Assembly: GCF_001653515.1 (NCBI RefSeq)
Contig: NZ_LYOY01000001.1
Span: 372,001-436,000, forward strand
Reading direction: 5' to 3'
Source: Streptomyces sp. ERV7
GTDB taxonomy: Bacteria; Actinomycetota; Actinomycetes; Streptomycetales; Streptomycetaceae
DNA: 64,000 nt
Shown here piece by piece: positions 8,803 through 18,755 of the stretch. Numbering within the stretch: position 1 is the stretch's first letter; every line of letters starts with the position of its first letter. The notes beneath the pieces are model-generated. The model made no database searches and was not told the DNA's origin. It saw nothing but the letters and a program-made list of their open reading frames with translations. The position numbers were made by a program, and so were the translations under genes.

Positions 8803-9450
8803 ATGGCTTCCACTCCCGTCTCTCCCGCCGACGCCCTCGACGCCCTGCTCGCCGGGAACCGGCGCTTCGTGGCAGGGGCCCCGGGGCATCCGAACCAGGA
8901 CGCCGCACGGCGGGCCGAACTCGCGCCGGCGCAGAAGCCCTTCGCGGTGCTGCTGGGATGCTCCGACTCCAGGCTGGCCGCCGAGATCATCTTCGACCAG
9001 GGGCTCGGCGACCTGTTCGTGGTCCGCACCGCCGGGCATGTGCTGGGTCCGGAGGTCCTGGGCAGCATCGAGTACGGCACGAGCGTCCTGGACTGCCGCC
9101 TCGTCGTGGTCCTCGGGCACGACTCCTGCGGCGCCGTCGCGGCCGCCCGCGCCGCCGTCGAGGACGGGATGTCCGCCGCCGGGTACGTCCGGGACGTCGT
9201 CGAGCGCGTCACCCCGAGCGTGCTGGCCGCCCGGGCCGCCGGGCTCACCTCGGACAGCGATCTCATCGACACGCACATACAGCACACCGTGGACCTGCTC
9301 CTGGACCGCTCCCGCGTGCTCGCCGACCAGGTGGCCTCCGGCCACACCGGCGTCGTCGGCCTCGCCTACCAGCTCGCCGAGGGCAGCGCCCGCCTCGTCA
9401 CCGCTCGCGGCATCCCCGCCCCGGCGGTGTCCACCGCACGCCCGCGCTGA
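8803..9450 (+). CDS. Beta-class carbonic anhydrase
   Basis: 215 residues. Zinc ligands and the catalytic dyad of the beta class are visible: C53-S-D55-S-R57 (CSDSR) and H106-D-S-C109 (HDSC). The protein would interconvert CO2 and bicarbonate in the cytoplasm; no signal peptide is present. There is no Shine-Dalgarno sequence, but TAGAGT ends 8 bp before the ATG, suggesting a leaderless transcript. A strong hairpin follows the stop. A longer in-frame extension upstream crosses the divergent promoter region and is not believable. Confidence 0.93.
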   Translation: MASTPVSPADALDALLAGNRRFVAGAPGHPNQDAARRAELAPAQKPFAVLLGCSDSRLAAEIIFDQGLGDLFVVRTAGHVLGPEVLGSIEYGTSVLDCRLVVVLGHDSCGAVAAARAAVEDGMSAAGYVRDVVERVTPSVLAARAAGLTSDSDLIDTHIQHTVDLLLDRSRVLADQVASGHTGVVGLAYQLAEGSARLVTARGIPAPAVSTARPR

Positions 9451-9458
9451 GTACCCCT

Positions 9459-9477
9459 GGGCCCGGTGACCGGGCCC
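9459..9477 (+). terminator. Hairpin after carbonic anhydrase gene
   Basis: Perfect 9-bp arms GGGCCCGGT and ACCGGGCCC around a single central G, 8 bp after the stop. It has no T-run, which is usual for actinomycete terminators. A second, longer hairpin (9486-9514) follows but overlaps the next promoter. Confidence 0.55.
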
Positions 9478-9506
9478 GGCCCCGGAGGGGGCATGGTCCT
9501 GACCAT

Positions 9507-9535
9507 TGCCCCCTGAACCTCCCTGTCGCTAGCCT
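9507..9535 (+). promoter_or_regulatory. Promoter of the iclR-like gene, with a dyad over the -35
   Basis: TTGCCC (9507-9512), 17-bp spacer, TAGCCT (9530-9535) fit the HrdB-type promoter pattern. The -35 lies inside an imperfect inverted repeat (9486-9498 with 9501-9514, one bulged base), so a regulator could bind there. Confidence 0.45.
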
Positions 9536-9558
9536 GTGTTCGTCATTCCGGTCGTTGA

Positions 9559-9570
9559 TCGAAGTTTCGA
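9559..9570. promoter_or_regulatory. Palindrome upstream of iclR-like gene, possible autoregulatory site
   Basis: TCGAA-GT-TTCGA is a perfect palindrome 24 bp before the ATG at 9594 and downstream of the predicted -10. IclR proteins commonly bind short palindromes near their own start, so this is a candidate operator for control of the regulator and the coupled lactonase. Confidence 0.4.
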
Positions 9571-9593
9571 ACGTAGAGGGTGGGTGGCGGGCC

Positions 9594-10364
9594 ATGGGGC
9601 GACTCGTGCCGGCGGTGGCCAGGGCACTGGACGTGCTGGAACTCTTCCTGGAGAGCGAGGCGCCGCTCTCCGCGCCGGACGTCATGCGCAGGCTCGGGCT
9701 GCCACGGACGACGGTCCACGAGCTGGTCACCACACTGGCCGCCCGCTCCTATCTGGTCGCGACGCCCGAGCAGCCGGGGCGCTACCGGCTCGGCGTCCGC
9801 ACCTACCAGCTCGGCAGCCGGTACGCCGAGCAGCTGGACCTCGCCGCCGAGGGGCAGCAGGTGGCCCGCGAGGTCGCCGAGACCTGCGACGAGACCGTCC
9901 ATGTGGCCATCCTGGAGGACACCGACGTCATCTACATCGCCAAGGTCGACTCCACCCACGCGGTGCGCATGGTCTCGGCGGCCGGCCGCCGTCTGCCCGC
10001 CCACTGCACCTCCGTCGGCAAGATGCTGCTCGCCTCGCTCCCGGAACCCGAGTTGGACGCCAGGATCGCGGACGGCGAGCTCGTCGCCATGACCCCCGAC
10101 AGCATCACCGACCCGGCCGCGCTGCGCACCGCGCTCGCCGGGATCCGGGCCCGGGGGACCGCGTTCGAGCACCGGGAGTCCAACCCGGACGTCAGCTGTG
10201 TGGCCGCCCCGGTCCGCGACAGCGCGGGCCGGGTCGTCGCCGCGCTGTCCATCTCCGTACCCGTCATCAGGTGGAGCGAGGCACGTGAGGCAGAGCTCGC
10301 CGAGCTGGCGCTGAAGGGCGCGGGCGACCTGTCCGTGCGGCTCGGCCACCGGGGGACGCGATGA
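9594..10364 (+). CDS. IclR-family transcriptional regulator
   Basis: 256 residues. The N-terminal winged helix-turn-helix (about 8-65) contains LSAPDVMRRLGLPRTTVHEL. The C-terminal IclR effector domain (about 80-250) contains TSVGKMLLA and the closing SISVP region typical of the family. The next gene starts within its stop codon (ATGA), so the two are co-translated, and the SMP-30 sugar-lactonase is its likely target. The position beside the xylose genes suggests a sugar or sugar-acid effector; this is inference. Confidence 0.9.
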   Translation: MGRLVPAVARALDVLELFLESEAPLSAPDVMRRLGLPRTTVHELVTTLAARSYLVATPEQPGRYRLGVRTYQLGSRYAEQLDLAAEGQQVAREVAETCDETVHVAILEDTDVIYIAKVDSTHAVRMVSAAGRRLPAHCTSVGKMLLASLPEPELDARIADGELVAMTPDSITDPAALRTALAGIRARGTAFEHRESNPDVSCVAAPVRDSAGRVVAALSISVPVIRWSEAREAELAELALKGAGDLSVRLGHRGTR

Positions 10365-11203
10365 GGCCGGACGTGGCGGTACGGGAGTGGGCGGAGCTCG
10401 GCGAGGGGCCGACCTGGGACCCGGCGACCGCACGGCTGATCTGGGTCGACATCCTGGCCTCGCGGATCCATACGTACGAGCCGGGCAGCGGCCGGCGTAC
10501 GGTCATGGCGACCGGGCAGCACGTCGGCGCCGCGAAGCCGCGCGCGGTCGGCGGCCTCGTCGTCAACCTCCGTGACGGCGTGGGGCTCTACGGCCCCGAC
10601 GGCGCCTTCTCGTGGCTGCTGCGGGACCCCGTGCCCGGGCGGCGCGGCAACGACGCGGCGGTCGCACCGGACGGCGCCCTGTGGGCGGGCACCATGCGCT
10701 ACGACGAGTCGCCGGGCGGCGGTACCCTCACCCGGATCACGGGCGACGGCGCGACCACCGCCCTGCCCGGGCCGGTGTCGGTGAGCAACGGCACCGGCTG
10801 GAGCCCGGACGGACGGCTCATGTACTACGTGGACAGCCCGACCCGGCGCATCGACGTCCTCGACTTCGACGGCCGACTCGGCCACGACAGGCGGCCGTTC
10901 GTACGGTTCGAGGACGAGGACGGCTTCCCCGACGGGCTCACCGTCGACGCGGACGGCGGCGTGTGGGTGGCGCTGTGGGACGGAGCCGCGGTGCGCCGCT
11001 ACGGCCCGGACGGCACGCTCGACCTGGTCGTCGAGCTGCCGGTCGGGCGCCCCACCGCCTGCGCCTTCGGCGGCCCGGACCTCACCGACCTGTACGTCAC
11101 CACGGCCCGCACCGGCCTGCGCCGGCCGCACCCGCTCTCCGGGGCGCTCCTGGTGCTGCCGGGCCTGGGACACGGGCTGCCGGGCACCGCCTTCGCCGGC
11201 TGA
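10361..11203 (+). CDS. SMP-30/gluconolactonase-family sugar lactonase
   Basis: 280 residues with the six-bladed SMP-30 propeller pattern. Divalent-metal ligands are recognisable: Glu in LGEGPTWD, Asn in SNGTGWSPD and Asp in FPDGLTVDADGG. The family hydrolyses aldonolactones. No signal peptide is seen, so it acts in the cytoplasm. It overlaps the iclR-like stop by four bases. With xylose genes next door, xylono- or gluconolactone are possible substrates, but no sugar dehydrogenase or aldonate dehydratase lies in the window. An inverted repeat spans the stop codon. Confidence 0.88.
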   Translation: MRPDVAVREWAELGEGPTWDPATARLIWVDILASRIHTYEPGSGRRTVMATGQHVGAAKPRAVGGLVVNLRDGVGLYGPDGAFSWLLRDPVPGRRGNDAAVAPDGALWAGTMRYDESPGGGTLTRITGDGATTALPGPVSVSNGTGWSPDGRLMYYVDSPTRRIDVLDFDGRLGHDRRPFVRFEDEDGFPDGLTVDADGGVWVALWDGAAVRRYGPDGTLDLVVELPVGRPTACAFGGPDLTDLYVTTARTGLRRPHPLSGALLVLPGLGHGLPGTAFAG

Positions 11204-11214
11204 GCCGAAGGCGG
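11187..11214. terminator. Hairpin spanning the lactonase stop, between convergent genes
   Basis: CCGCCTTCG and CGAAGGCGG form 9-bp arms around a 10-base loop that contains the stop codon. It lies between the convergent lactonase and mutarotase genes and could end transcription in both directions. Confidence 0.5.
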
Positions 11215-11234
11215 CACCCGGCCGTCCCCGGGGT

Positions 11235-12386
11235 TCAGCGCGTCGAGAAGGCGTGCACGGTCGACGTCCGGTACGTCTCGCCCGGACGCAGCACCGTGGA
11301 CGGGAAGGCGGGGTGGTTGGGCGAGTCGGGGAAGTGCTGGGCTTCCAGGCAGAGGGCGTCGCCCTGACGATAGGTGCGGCCCGAGGTGCCGACCAGGGTG
11401 CCGTCCAGGAAGTTGCCGCTGTAGAACTGCATTCCCGGCTCGGTGGTGAACATCTTCATCACCCGGCCGGAGTGCGGCTCGGCGAGGGTGAGCGCGTACG
11501 CGGGCTCCCGGCTCGTCCCCTTGTCCAGGACCCAGTTGTGGTCGAACCCCTTGCCGTACAGGAGCTGTTGGTGACCCTGGCGGATGTCCCGGCCGATCGG
11601 CTTGGTACGCCGGAAGTCGAACGGGGTCCCGGTGACGCGGGCCAGTTCGCCGGTGGGGATGAGACCCGCGTCGACCGGGGTGTAGCGGGCGGCGGCCAGT
11701 TCGAGGGTGTGGTCGAGGATCGAGCCGCTGCCCTCGCCGGCCAGGTTGAAGTAGGTGTGGCTGGTGAGGTTGAGGACGGTGGCCCGGTCCGTGGTCGCCT
11801 GGTAGTCGATGCGCCACTCGCCGCGCGCCGTGAGGGTGTAGGTGACCTGGACCTTCAGGGAGCCGGGGTAGCCCATCTCGCCGTCCGGCGAGATCCGCGA
11901 GAGCACGAGGCCGGTGCGGGAGCCGTGGGTGAACGGCTCGACGTGCCACATCTGCTTGTCGAAGCCCTTGGTGCCGCCGTGCAGGCTGTTCGCACTGTCG
12001 TTGAGCGGCAGTTGGTAGGTCTGCCCGTCGAGGGTGAACCTGCCGGCCGCGATGCGGTTGCCGTAGCGGCCGATGAGACCGCCGAAGTAGGGGGACTTGG
12101 CGACGTAGTCGGCGAGGTTGTCGAAGCCGAGCGCGATGTTGGCCCGGCGCCCGTGCCGGTCGGGCACGTCGAGGCGGTGCACGATCCCGCCGTAGGAGAG
12201 CACCTCCAGCCGGATACCGCCGTTGGTGACGCTCCACAGGTGTACGGGAGTGCCGTCGTCCAGGGTGCCGAACAGTGTCCTGGTGGGGGTGCGGGTCGTC
12301 GTCGAGGCCTGGGCCGTGCCCAGGCTCGTCGCCGCCACGCCCGCGGCGAGGCCCGCGGCCATCACCGTACGTCTGCTGGTGTTCAT
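11235..12386 (-). CDS. Exported aldose 1-epimerase (mutarotase)
   Basis: 383 residues. A Tat-type leader starts the protein (SRRTVMAAG, hydrophobic stretch, cut near AQAS). The GalM fold follows with NSLHGG, the catalytic His region NLTSHTYFNLAG, and the catalytic Glu in CLEAQHFPDSPN. It equilibrates alpha and beta anomers of aldoses. It starts 32 bp after xylH on the same strand with GAGGAGC upstream, so it is the last gene of the xylFGH operon. Outside the membrane it could convert sugar released by hydrolases to the anomer taken up by the transporter. Confidence 0.9.
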   Translation of the reverse strand: MNTSRRTVMAAGLAAGVAATSLGTAQASTTTRTPTRTLFGTLDDGTPVHLWSVTNGGIRLEVLSYGGIVHRLDVPDRHGRRANIALGFDNLADYVAKSPYFGGLIGRYGNRIAAGRFTLDGQTYQLPLNDSANSLHGGTKGFDKQMWHVEPFTHGSRTGLVLSRISPDGEMGYPGSLKVQVTYTLTARGEWRIDYQATTDRATVLNLTSHTYFNLAGEGSGSILDHTLELAAARYTPVDAGLIPTGELARVTGTPFDFRRTKPIGRDIRQGHQQLLYGKGFDHNWVLDKGTSREPAYALTLAEPHSGRVMKMFTTEPGMQFYSGNFLDGTLVGTSGRTYRQGDALCLEAQHFPDSPNHPAFPSTVLRPGETYRTSTVHAFSTR

Positions 12387-12418
12387 GTCCGCTGCTCCTC
12401 AGAGAAGGTGATGGGGTG

Positions 12419-13654
12419 TCATGAGCCGACCTTGCGTTTGTTCCAGACGTCGAAGCCGACGGCGGCCAGCAGGACGAAACCCTTGATGACCTGCTGGTAG
12501 TCGGTGCCGACGCCGACCAGCGACATACCGTTGTTGAGGACGCCGAGCACCAGGCCGCCGATGATGGCGCCCAGCACCGTACCGACGCCGCCGCTCATCG
12601 AGGCGCCGCCGATGAAGGCCGCCGCGATGGCCTCCAGCTCGAAGTTGACGCCCGCGTTGGGTGTGCCGGCGTTGAGACGTGCGGCGAAGACGACACCGGC
12701 GAGCGCCGCGAGGACCCCCATGTTCACGAAGACCAGGAAGGTGACCCGCTTGTCCTTGACGCCGGAGAGCTTCGCCGCCGCCTGGTTGCCGCCGAGCGCG
12801 TAGACATGCCGTCCCACGACCGCGTTGCGCATCACGAAGCCGAGCCCGATGAGCAGGGCGGCGAGCACGAGCAGCACCACCGGTACGCCCCGGTAGCTGG
12901 CCAGGGTCAGGGTGAAGGCGAGGACGGCGGCGGCCATCGCCACGCACTTGGTGAGGAACAGGCCGCGGGGGAGCACATCGAGCTCGTAGGCCTGCTCCCG
13001 GCGCCGTGAGCGCACCTCCTGGACCAGGACGACTCCGACCAGGGACAGCCCCAACAGGATGGTGAGGTTGTGGTAGTTGGTGTCGGGTCCGACCTCCGGA
13101 AGGTATCCGGTGGAGATCTTCTGGAAGCCCTCGGGGAACGGGCCCAGCGAGCGGGATCCGAGCAGGATCTGGGTGCCGCCCCGGAAGAGCAGCATCCCGG
13201 CGAGCGTGACGATGAAGGACGGGATGCCGACATAGGCGATCCAGAACCCCTGCCAGGCGCCCGCGACCGCGCCGATGGCGAGCGCGATGACCAGGGCGAG
13301 CACCCAGGGCACGTGGTGCTCCACCATCATCACGGCGCACGCCGCCGAGACGAAGGCCGCGAGCGAGCCCACGGACAGGTCGATGTGGCCGGCGATGATG
13401 ACGATCACCATGCCGATGGCCAGGACCAGGATGTAGCTGTTCTGGAGCACCAGGTTGGTGACGTTGTTCGGCTTGAGCAGGACGCCGTCGGTCCATATCT
13501 GGAAGAGCACGACGATCAGTCCGAGCGCGACCAGCATCCCGTACTGGCGCATGTTGCGGCGGGCCGCGTCCAGGAGCAGCGCCCCGGCGGGGGAGCGTGG
13601 GGGCTCGGGAGTCCTCGGGGTGCTCGGTGCGGCGTCGGTGGTGACCGGACCCAT
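12419..13654 (-). CDS. xylH: Xylose-type sugar ABC transporter permease
   Basis: 411 residues, about ten hydrophobic helices, BPD_transp_2 (RbsC/XylH) type. Family regions seen: GHIDLSVGSLAAF, NTGVNFE-like segment NAGVNFELEAIAA and GGASMSGGVGT. It forms the membrane channel for the XylG ATPase and XylF receptor. The start ATG 13654 lies six bases after the xylG stop. Xylose specificity is inferred from the adjacent ROK, xylA and xylB genes; ribose- or galactose-type relatives look similar. Confidence 0.88.
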   Translation of the reverse strand: MGPVTTDAAPSTPRTPEPPRSPAGALLLDAARRNMRQYGMLVALGLIVVLFQIWTDGVLLKPNNVTNLVLQNSYILVLAIGMVIVIIAGHIDLSVGSLAAFVSAACAVMMVEHHVPWVLALVIALAIGAVAGAWQGFWIAYVGIPSFIVTLAGMLLFRGGTQILLGSRSLGPFPEGFQKISTGYLPEVGPDTNYHNLTILLGLSLVGVVLVQEVRSRRREQAYELDVLPRGLFLTKCVAMAAAVLAFTLTLASYRGVPVVLLVLAALLIGLGFVMRNAVVGRHVYALGGNQAAAKLSGVKDKRVTFLVFVNMGVLAALAGVVFAARLNAGTPNAGVNFELEAIAAAFIGGASMSGGVGTVLGAIIGGLVLGVLNNGMSLVGVGTDYQQVIKGFVLLAAVGFDVWNKRKVGS

Positions 13655-13660
13655 TTTCGG

Positions 13661-15228
<1,568 letters not shown>

Positions 15229-15232
<4 letters not shown>

Positions 15233-16356
15233 TTGAGGTCACTCGCCTTGATGTAGCCCGAGTCGACCAGGGTGGCCCGGTAGTTGGACTTGTCGACGCT
15301 GACCGGGTTGAGGAGGAAGGCCGGCACGACCTTCTTCTCGTTGTCGTAGGTCTTGGTGTCATTGACCTGGGGCGTCTTGCCGGTGAGTACCGCGTCGGCC
15401 ATCTGCACGGCCTGCTTGGCCAGGGCGCGGGTGTCCTTGTAGACGGTCTGGGCCTGGTCGCCCGCGATGATGGACTTCACGGACGCCACCTCGGCGTCCT
15501 GTCCGGTGACCACCGGGTACGGCTTGGCGGCGGTGCCGTAGCCGCCGGAGCGCAGGGCGGACAGGATGCCGATCGAGATCCCGTCGTACGGCGAGAGGAC
15601 GGCATCGACGTGCTCGGTGGAGTACGCCTTGGTCAGCAGGTCGTCCATGCGCTTCTGCGCGGTGGCGCCGTCCCAGCGCAGTGTGGTCACCTGGTTGAGC
15701 CGGGTCTGGCCGCTGCGTACGACGAGCTGCTTCTTGTCGATGTAGGGCTGGAGCGTCTTGAGGGCGCCCTGGAAGAAGTAGCGGGTGTTGTTGTCGTCGG
15801 GCGATCCGGCGAACAGCTCGATGTTGAAGGGGCCCTGTTTGCCGCCGGCCTGCTGGGCGTTCTTGAGGCCCAGCTTGTCGACGATGTACGTCGCCTGGAG
15901 CACGCCCACCTTCTCGTTGTCGAACGAGGCGTAGTAGTCGACGTTCGGGGAGCCGAGGATGAGGCGGTCGTAGGAGATGACCTTGATGTGCTGGTCGGCG
16001 GCCTGCTTGAGGACGTCGCCGAGGGCGCGTCCGTCGATGGCCGCGATCACCAGGGCGTCCACTCCCTTCGTGATCATGTTCTCCAGCTGGGCGACCTGCT
16101 GGTCGACGCTGTCCTCGCCGTACTGGAGATCGGTCTTGTAGCCGAGCGCCCGGAACTGCGCGGCCATGTTGTTCCCGTCGGCGATCCAGCGCTCCGAGGA
16201 CTTGGTCGGCATCGCTATGCCGATCGTGGCTCCCTTGCCGCCCTTGGGCGTCGCCTTGCCGCCGCCCTCGCTGTCCTGACCGCAGGCGGCGAGGGAGAGG
16301 GCGAGGGTGCCGGCGACGAGGGCGAGTGCGGCTGGTCGGGTGCGGCGCATGGTCAT
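15229..16356 (-). CDS. xylF: Xylose-type sugar-binding lipoprotein
   Basis: 375 residues. A signal peptide ends in the lipobox LAAC, so the mature protein is a lipid-anchored receptor. The body is a periplasmic-binding-protein type I fold of the XylF/ChvE type ([44 protein letters not shown]). ATG 16356 has GAAGGA three bases upstream, rather close; ATG 16350 with nine bases spacing is equally possible. It is the first gene of xylFGH-mutarotase. In S. coelicolor xylFGH lies beside the ROK gene rok7B7, and the arrangement here is similar. Confidence 0.92.
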
Positions 16357-16461
16357 CAGTCCTTCGGGTTCGCGGGGAAGCGGTGCAGGGGGCCGGGGAT
16401 GCGGGGGGGGGGAGCGGCCTCCGGGGCGGCGCGGCCCTGCTACCCCAGGAGGACTCTGAAT

Positions 16462-16478
16462 GTTCTTGCTGAAACAAC
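16462..16478. promoter_or_regulatory. Candidate xyl operator downstream of the xylF promoter
   Basis: On the minus strand GTTGTTTCAGCAAGAAC is a palindrome with 6 of 8 pairs matching, centred 30 bp downstream of the -10, where a repressor would block elongation. Its TTGTTT core resembles the TTTGTT half-sites of ROK/XylR boxes and the dyads between xylA and xylB. Confidence 0.45.
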
Positions 16479-16499
16479 CGGAAAGCTATTGCGGTCGAG

Positions 16500-16528
16500 A
16501 CCGTAGGCGGCCCGGACCAACTGGTCAA
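16500..16528 (-). promoter_or_regulatory. Promoter of xylFGH operon
   Basis: Reading the minus strand: TTGACC (16528-16523), 17-bp spacer, TACGGT (16505-16500), a close match to the HrdB consensus. The predicted start near 16493 gives a long leader before the ATG at 16356. Confidence 0.65.
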
Positions 16529-16668
16529 CCCTTTGGACACACCGTCGCCACACCAGGGAAATCTCCGCGCTTTCTCTCCGCTTTCTCGCCGCAAACTCTT
16601 TCGCAAGGGATTGCAACGGTGTTACGTTCAACCGCATCTCGGCCCCGACCGCCTACAGAACGGCGGAA

Positions 16669-16694
16669 GCCGCCGCACCTTGCGGTGCGGCGGC
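16669..16694 (-). terminator. Terminator after the LUD gene
   Basis: Perfect 11-bp arms GCCGCCGCACC and GGTGCGGCGGC around a TTGC loop, about 36 bp past the LUD stop. It separates that gene from the xylF promoter downstream. Confidence 0.7.
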
Positions 16695-16729
16695 TCGGAC
16701 GATGGTGCCGGAGAGTCCGGGAACGGTCC

Positions 16730-17374
16730 TCAGAACCCGATCGGCTCGCGGACCAGGACGACGGTGCTGCGGCGCGGAACGACCTCGCGCCCGGTGATGA
16801 GGATCTTGGCGAGGACGCTGCGCTGCCCCATCACCCGCTGGGCCCGGACGTCCTCCTTGGGCAGCGAGTACGTCTCGATGCGGCGCAGCGCGGTGTCGAG
16901 GTCGGCGACGACCTTCTGGGCGCCGACCACCCAGATCGCCCGGCCCGCGCCGTACGCGTACGCGGCGAGCTGGCTGCCGCTCGCGGAGCCGGTGACGAGC
17001 CGGCCGTCCTCGGTCACGGCGTGCACACTGCCGACGACCACGTCGGGCGCGGAACGCGCGGTGCGTACGTCGTCGCGGCGGGCGCGCAGGTCCCAGTCGG
17101 CCTGCTCGGCGCGGATGCTCTTGAACCGGCCGGACGCGTCGATGTCCTCCTGGATCCCGGAGAGCCGCAGGGTCTCGCTGGTCGAGGCGAAGATCGCCTG
17201 GTCGGTCGGCAGCTCCTCGGCCACCAGCGCGCGGGCATCGGCGGCGGTGTCCACTATGTGCACGGCAAATCCATTGCCCCGCAGGGCCTCGGCGGCCCTC
17301 TCCAAGCTCTCGGCGCTCGCGGCGACCGCGAAGGCCTCGTCGGCGGGCAGTTCGGTGATGGTCTTCTCACTCAT
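16730..17374 (-). CDS. LUD-domain protein (LutC/YkgG-like)
   Basis: 214 residues covering one LUD (DUF162) domain, seen in the pattern IFASTSETLRLSGI, VVVGSVHAVTEDGRLVTGSASGS and the closing REPIGF. LutC-type proteins take part in lactate oxidation with LutA and LutB, but neither partner is present here; many free-standing LUD proteins have no known role. TAGGTT (17388-17383) ends 8 bp before the ATG, so the mRNA is probably leaderless. It is divergent from the ROK gene and has its own terminator, so it is probably not part of xylFGH. Confidence 0.85.
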   Translation of the reverse strand: MSEKTITELPADEAFAVAASAESLERAAEALRGNGFAVHIVDTAADARALVAEELPTDQAIFASTSETLRLSGIQEDIDASGRFKSIRAEQADWDLRARRDDVRTARSAPDVVVGSVHAVTEDGRLVTGSASGSQLAAYAYGAGRAIWVVGAQKVVADLDTALRRIETYSLPKEDVRAQRVMGQRSVLAKILITGREVVPRRSTVVLVREPIGF

Positions 17375-17470
17375 GATCAGAGAACCTAGCGCCGGGACGC
17401 GAGTCTCGTTCGAGCGCCGCTGGATCGGGCAACTGCGGCGCCCGGACCATCGCATAGGCTCGGCCACGAC

Positions 17471-18697
17471 ATGAAGAGCAACCTCGCCCCGCTGGCGCCC
17501 AAGGCCGACCAGGACACCGTGCGTCGGCACAACCTCAGCCTGGTGCTCCGGGCGGTCCACGACGAGGGCGAGACCACCCGGGCGGGCGTCGCGGCGCGCG
17601 TCGGACTGACCCGGGCGGCCGTGTCCTCGCTGGTCGAGCAGCTCCTGGAGGGCGGCTTCCTGACGGAGTCGGGCAAGACCTTCAGCGGGCAGGCGGGGCG
17701 GCCCGGCACGGTCCTCAAACCGGCCAGGACCGGCGCCGCCGGGGTCGGTGTCGAGATCAACGTCGACCACACGACCGTGTGCGTGGTGGATCTGGCCGGA
17801 ACCGACCGGGTCCGGCTCACCGAGCACCTGGACAACCGGGGCGCGCCGCCCGCCGAGGTGCTGGCCCGGGCGGCCCGGCTCACCTCGCAGGCGCTGGACT
17901 CCGCCGGTCAGCAGGAGCTGCGGCCCGCCGCGGTGACGCTCGCCCTGCCGGGCCTGGTCGCGGACGGCACGGTCCGCCAGGCACCGAACCTGGGCTGGAA
18001 CGGCGTCCCGGCCGACGTCCTGTTCGCGCGGGCGCTGGCCGAGTGCCCGAACGCCCCTGTCCTGCCGGTGAGTGCGGAGAACGAGGCCAATCTGGCGGCG
18101 CTCGCCGAGCTGTGGTTCGGCGGCCCGGGCGAGGCCCGTACGTTCCTCTACCTCTCCGGCGAGATCGGCGTGGGCGGCGCCCTCGTCCTGAACGGCGAAC
18201 TCCTGCGCGGCGCGCACGGCTTCGCCGGGGAGATCGGCCATGTCCCGGTGGATCCGGCCGGGCCCGAGTGCCGCTGCGGGGCGCGGGGCTGCCTGGAGCA
18301 GTACGCGGGCCAGTCGGCGCTGCTGCGCGGCGCGGGCCTCGACGAGGACGCCGGGGCGGCGGGCGTGGCCGAGCTGGAGCGACGGGCGCGGGCGGGCGAC
18401 GAGCCCGCGCTGACGGCGCTCGGCACGGCCGGGCGGATGCTGGGCCGGGTCCTCGCGGGCGCGGTGAACCTCCTCGACCCGCAGACCGTCGTCCTCGGCG
18501 GCGTCTACCGCGCACTGGCGCCGTGGCTGACGCCCCCGGCCGAGGCCGAGCTCACCACCCGGGTGGTGTCGGGCCTGTGGCCCCGCGACAGCGGCCGTCT
18601 GCGCGCCTCGTCCCTGGCGGGGGACGCGGCCCGGGGCGCGGCGGCCCTGGTCGTGGAGGCGGTACTGGACGACCCGGCGGCGTGGGCGGAGTCCTGA
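17471..18697 (+). CDS. ROK-family repressor, probable xylose regulator
   Basis: 408 residues. An N-terminal winged HTH (about 20-75, TRAGVAARVGLTRAAVSSLV) is followed by a ROK sugar-kinase-like domain with the zinc motif CRCGARGCLE in GEIGHVPVDPAGPE... This is the XylR/NagC repressor plan. Position between xylFGH, xylA and xylB and the AT-rich dyads at both promoters make it the likely xylose-responsive repressor. TAGGCT (17455-17460) lies 10 bp before the ATG and no Shine-Dalgarno is seen, so translation may be leaderless. In S. coelicolor a ROK protein beside xylFGH, Rok7B7, also affects antibiotic production; whether that applies here is unknown. Confidence 0.9.
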   Translation: MKSNLAPLAPKADQDTVRRHNLSLVLRAVHDEGETTRAGVAARVGLTRAAVSSLVEQLLEGGFLTESGKTFSGQAGRPGTVLKPARTGAAGVGVEINVDHTTVCVVDLAGTDRVRLTEHLDNRGAPPAEVLARAARLTSQALDSAGQQELRPAAVTLALPGLVADGTVRQAPNLGWNGVPADVLFARALAECPNAPVLPVSAENEANLAALAELWFGGPGEARTFLYLSGEIGVGGALVLNGELLRGAHGFAGEIGHVPVDPAGPECRCGARGCLEQYAGQSALLRGAGLDEDAGAAGVAELERRARAGDEPALTALGTAGRMLGRVLAGAVNLLDPQTVVLGGVYRALAPWLTPPAEAELTTRVVSGLWPRDSGRLRASSLAGDAARGAAALVVEAVLDDPAAWAES

Positions 18698-18755
18698 CCG
18701 GGACGGCCGCTCACCCGCCGAGCAGCGCCACCCGGCCCGGAAACCCCACGCCCGC

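Larger units (their letters stand above)
16357..16729. other. xylFGH control region and 5' UTR
   Basis: The 373-bp gap between xylF and the LUD gene. It contains the xylF promoter (16500-16528), a 17-bp imperfect palindrome just downstream (16462-16478), a run of ten G at 16403-16412 inside the roughly 135-base untranslated leader, and the terminator of the LUD gene (16669-16694). No gene was recognised. Confidence 0.6.

Noticed and set aside
16403..16412. Run of ten G upstream of xylF as a phase-variable tract.
   Set aside because: It lies in the untranslated leader, not in a coding frame or promoter spacer, so simple phase variation is unlikely.
16440..16637. A 65-codon minus-strand frame upstream of xylF.
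   Set aside because: It covers the xylF promoter and operator and has no coding bias.
18698..18755. Terminator between the convergent ROK and xylA genes.
   Set aside because: No inverted repeat of convincing length was found in the 58-bp gap.
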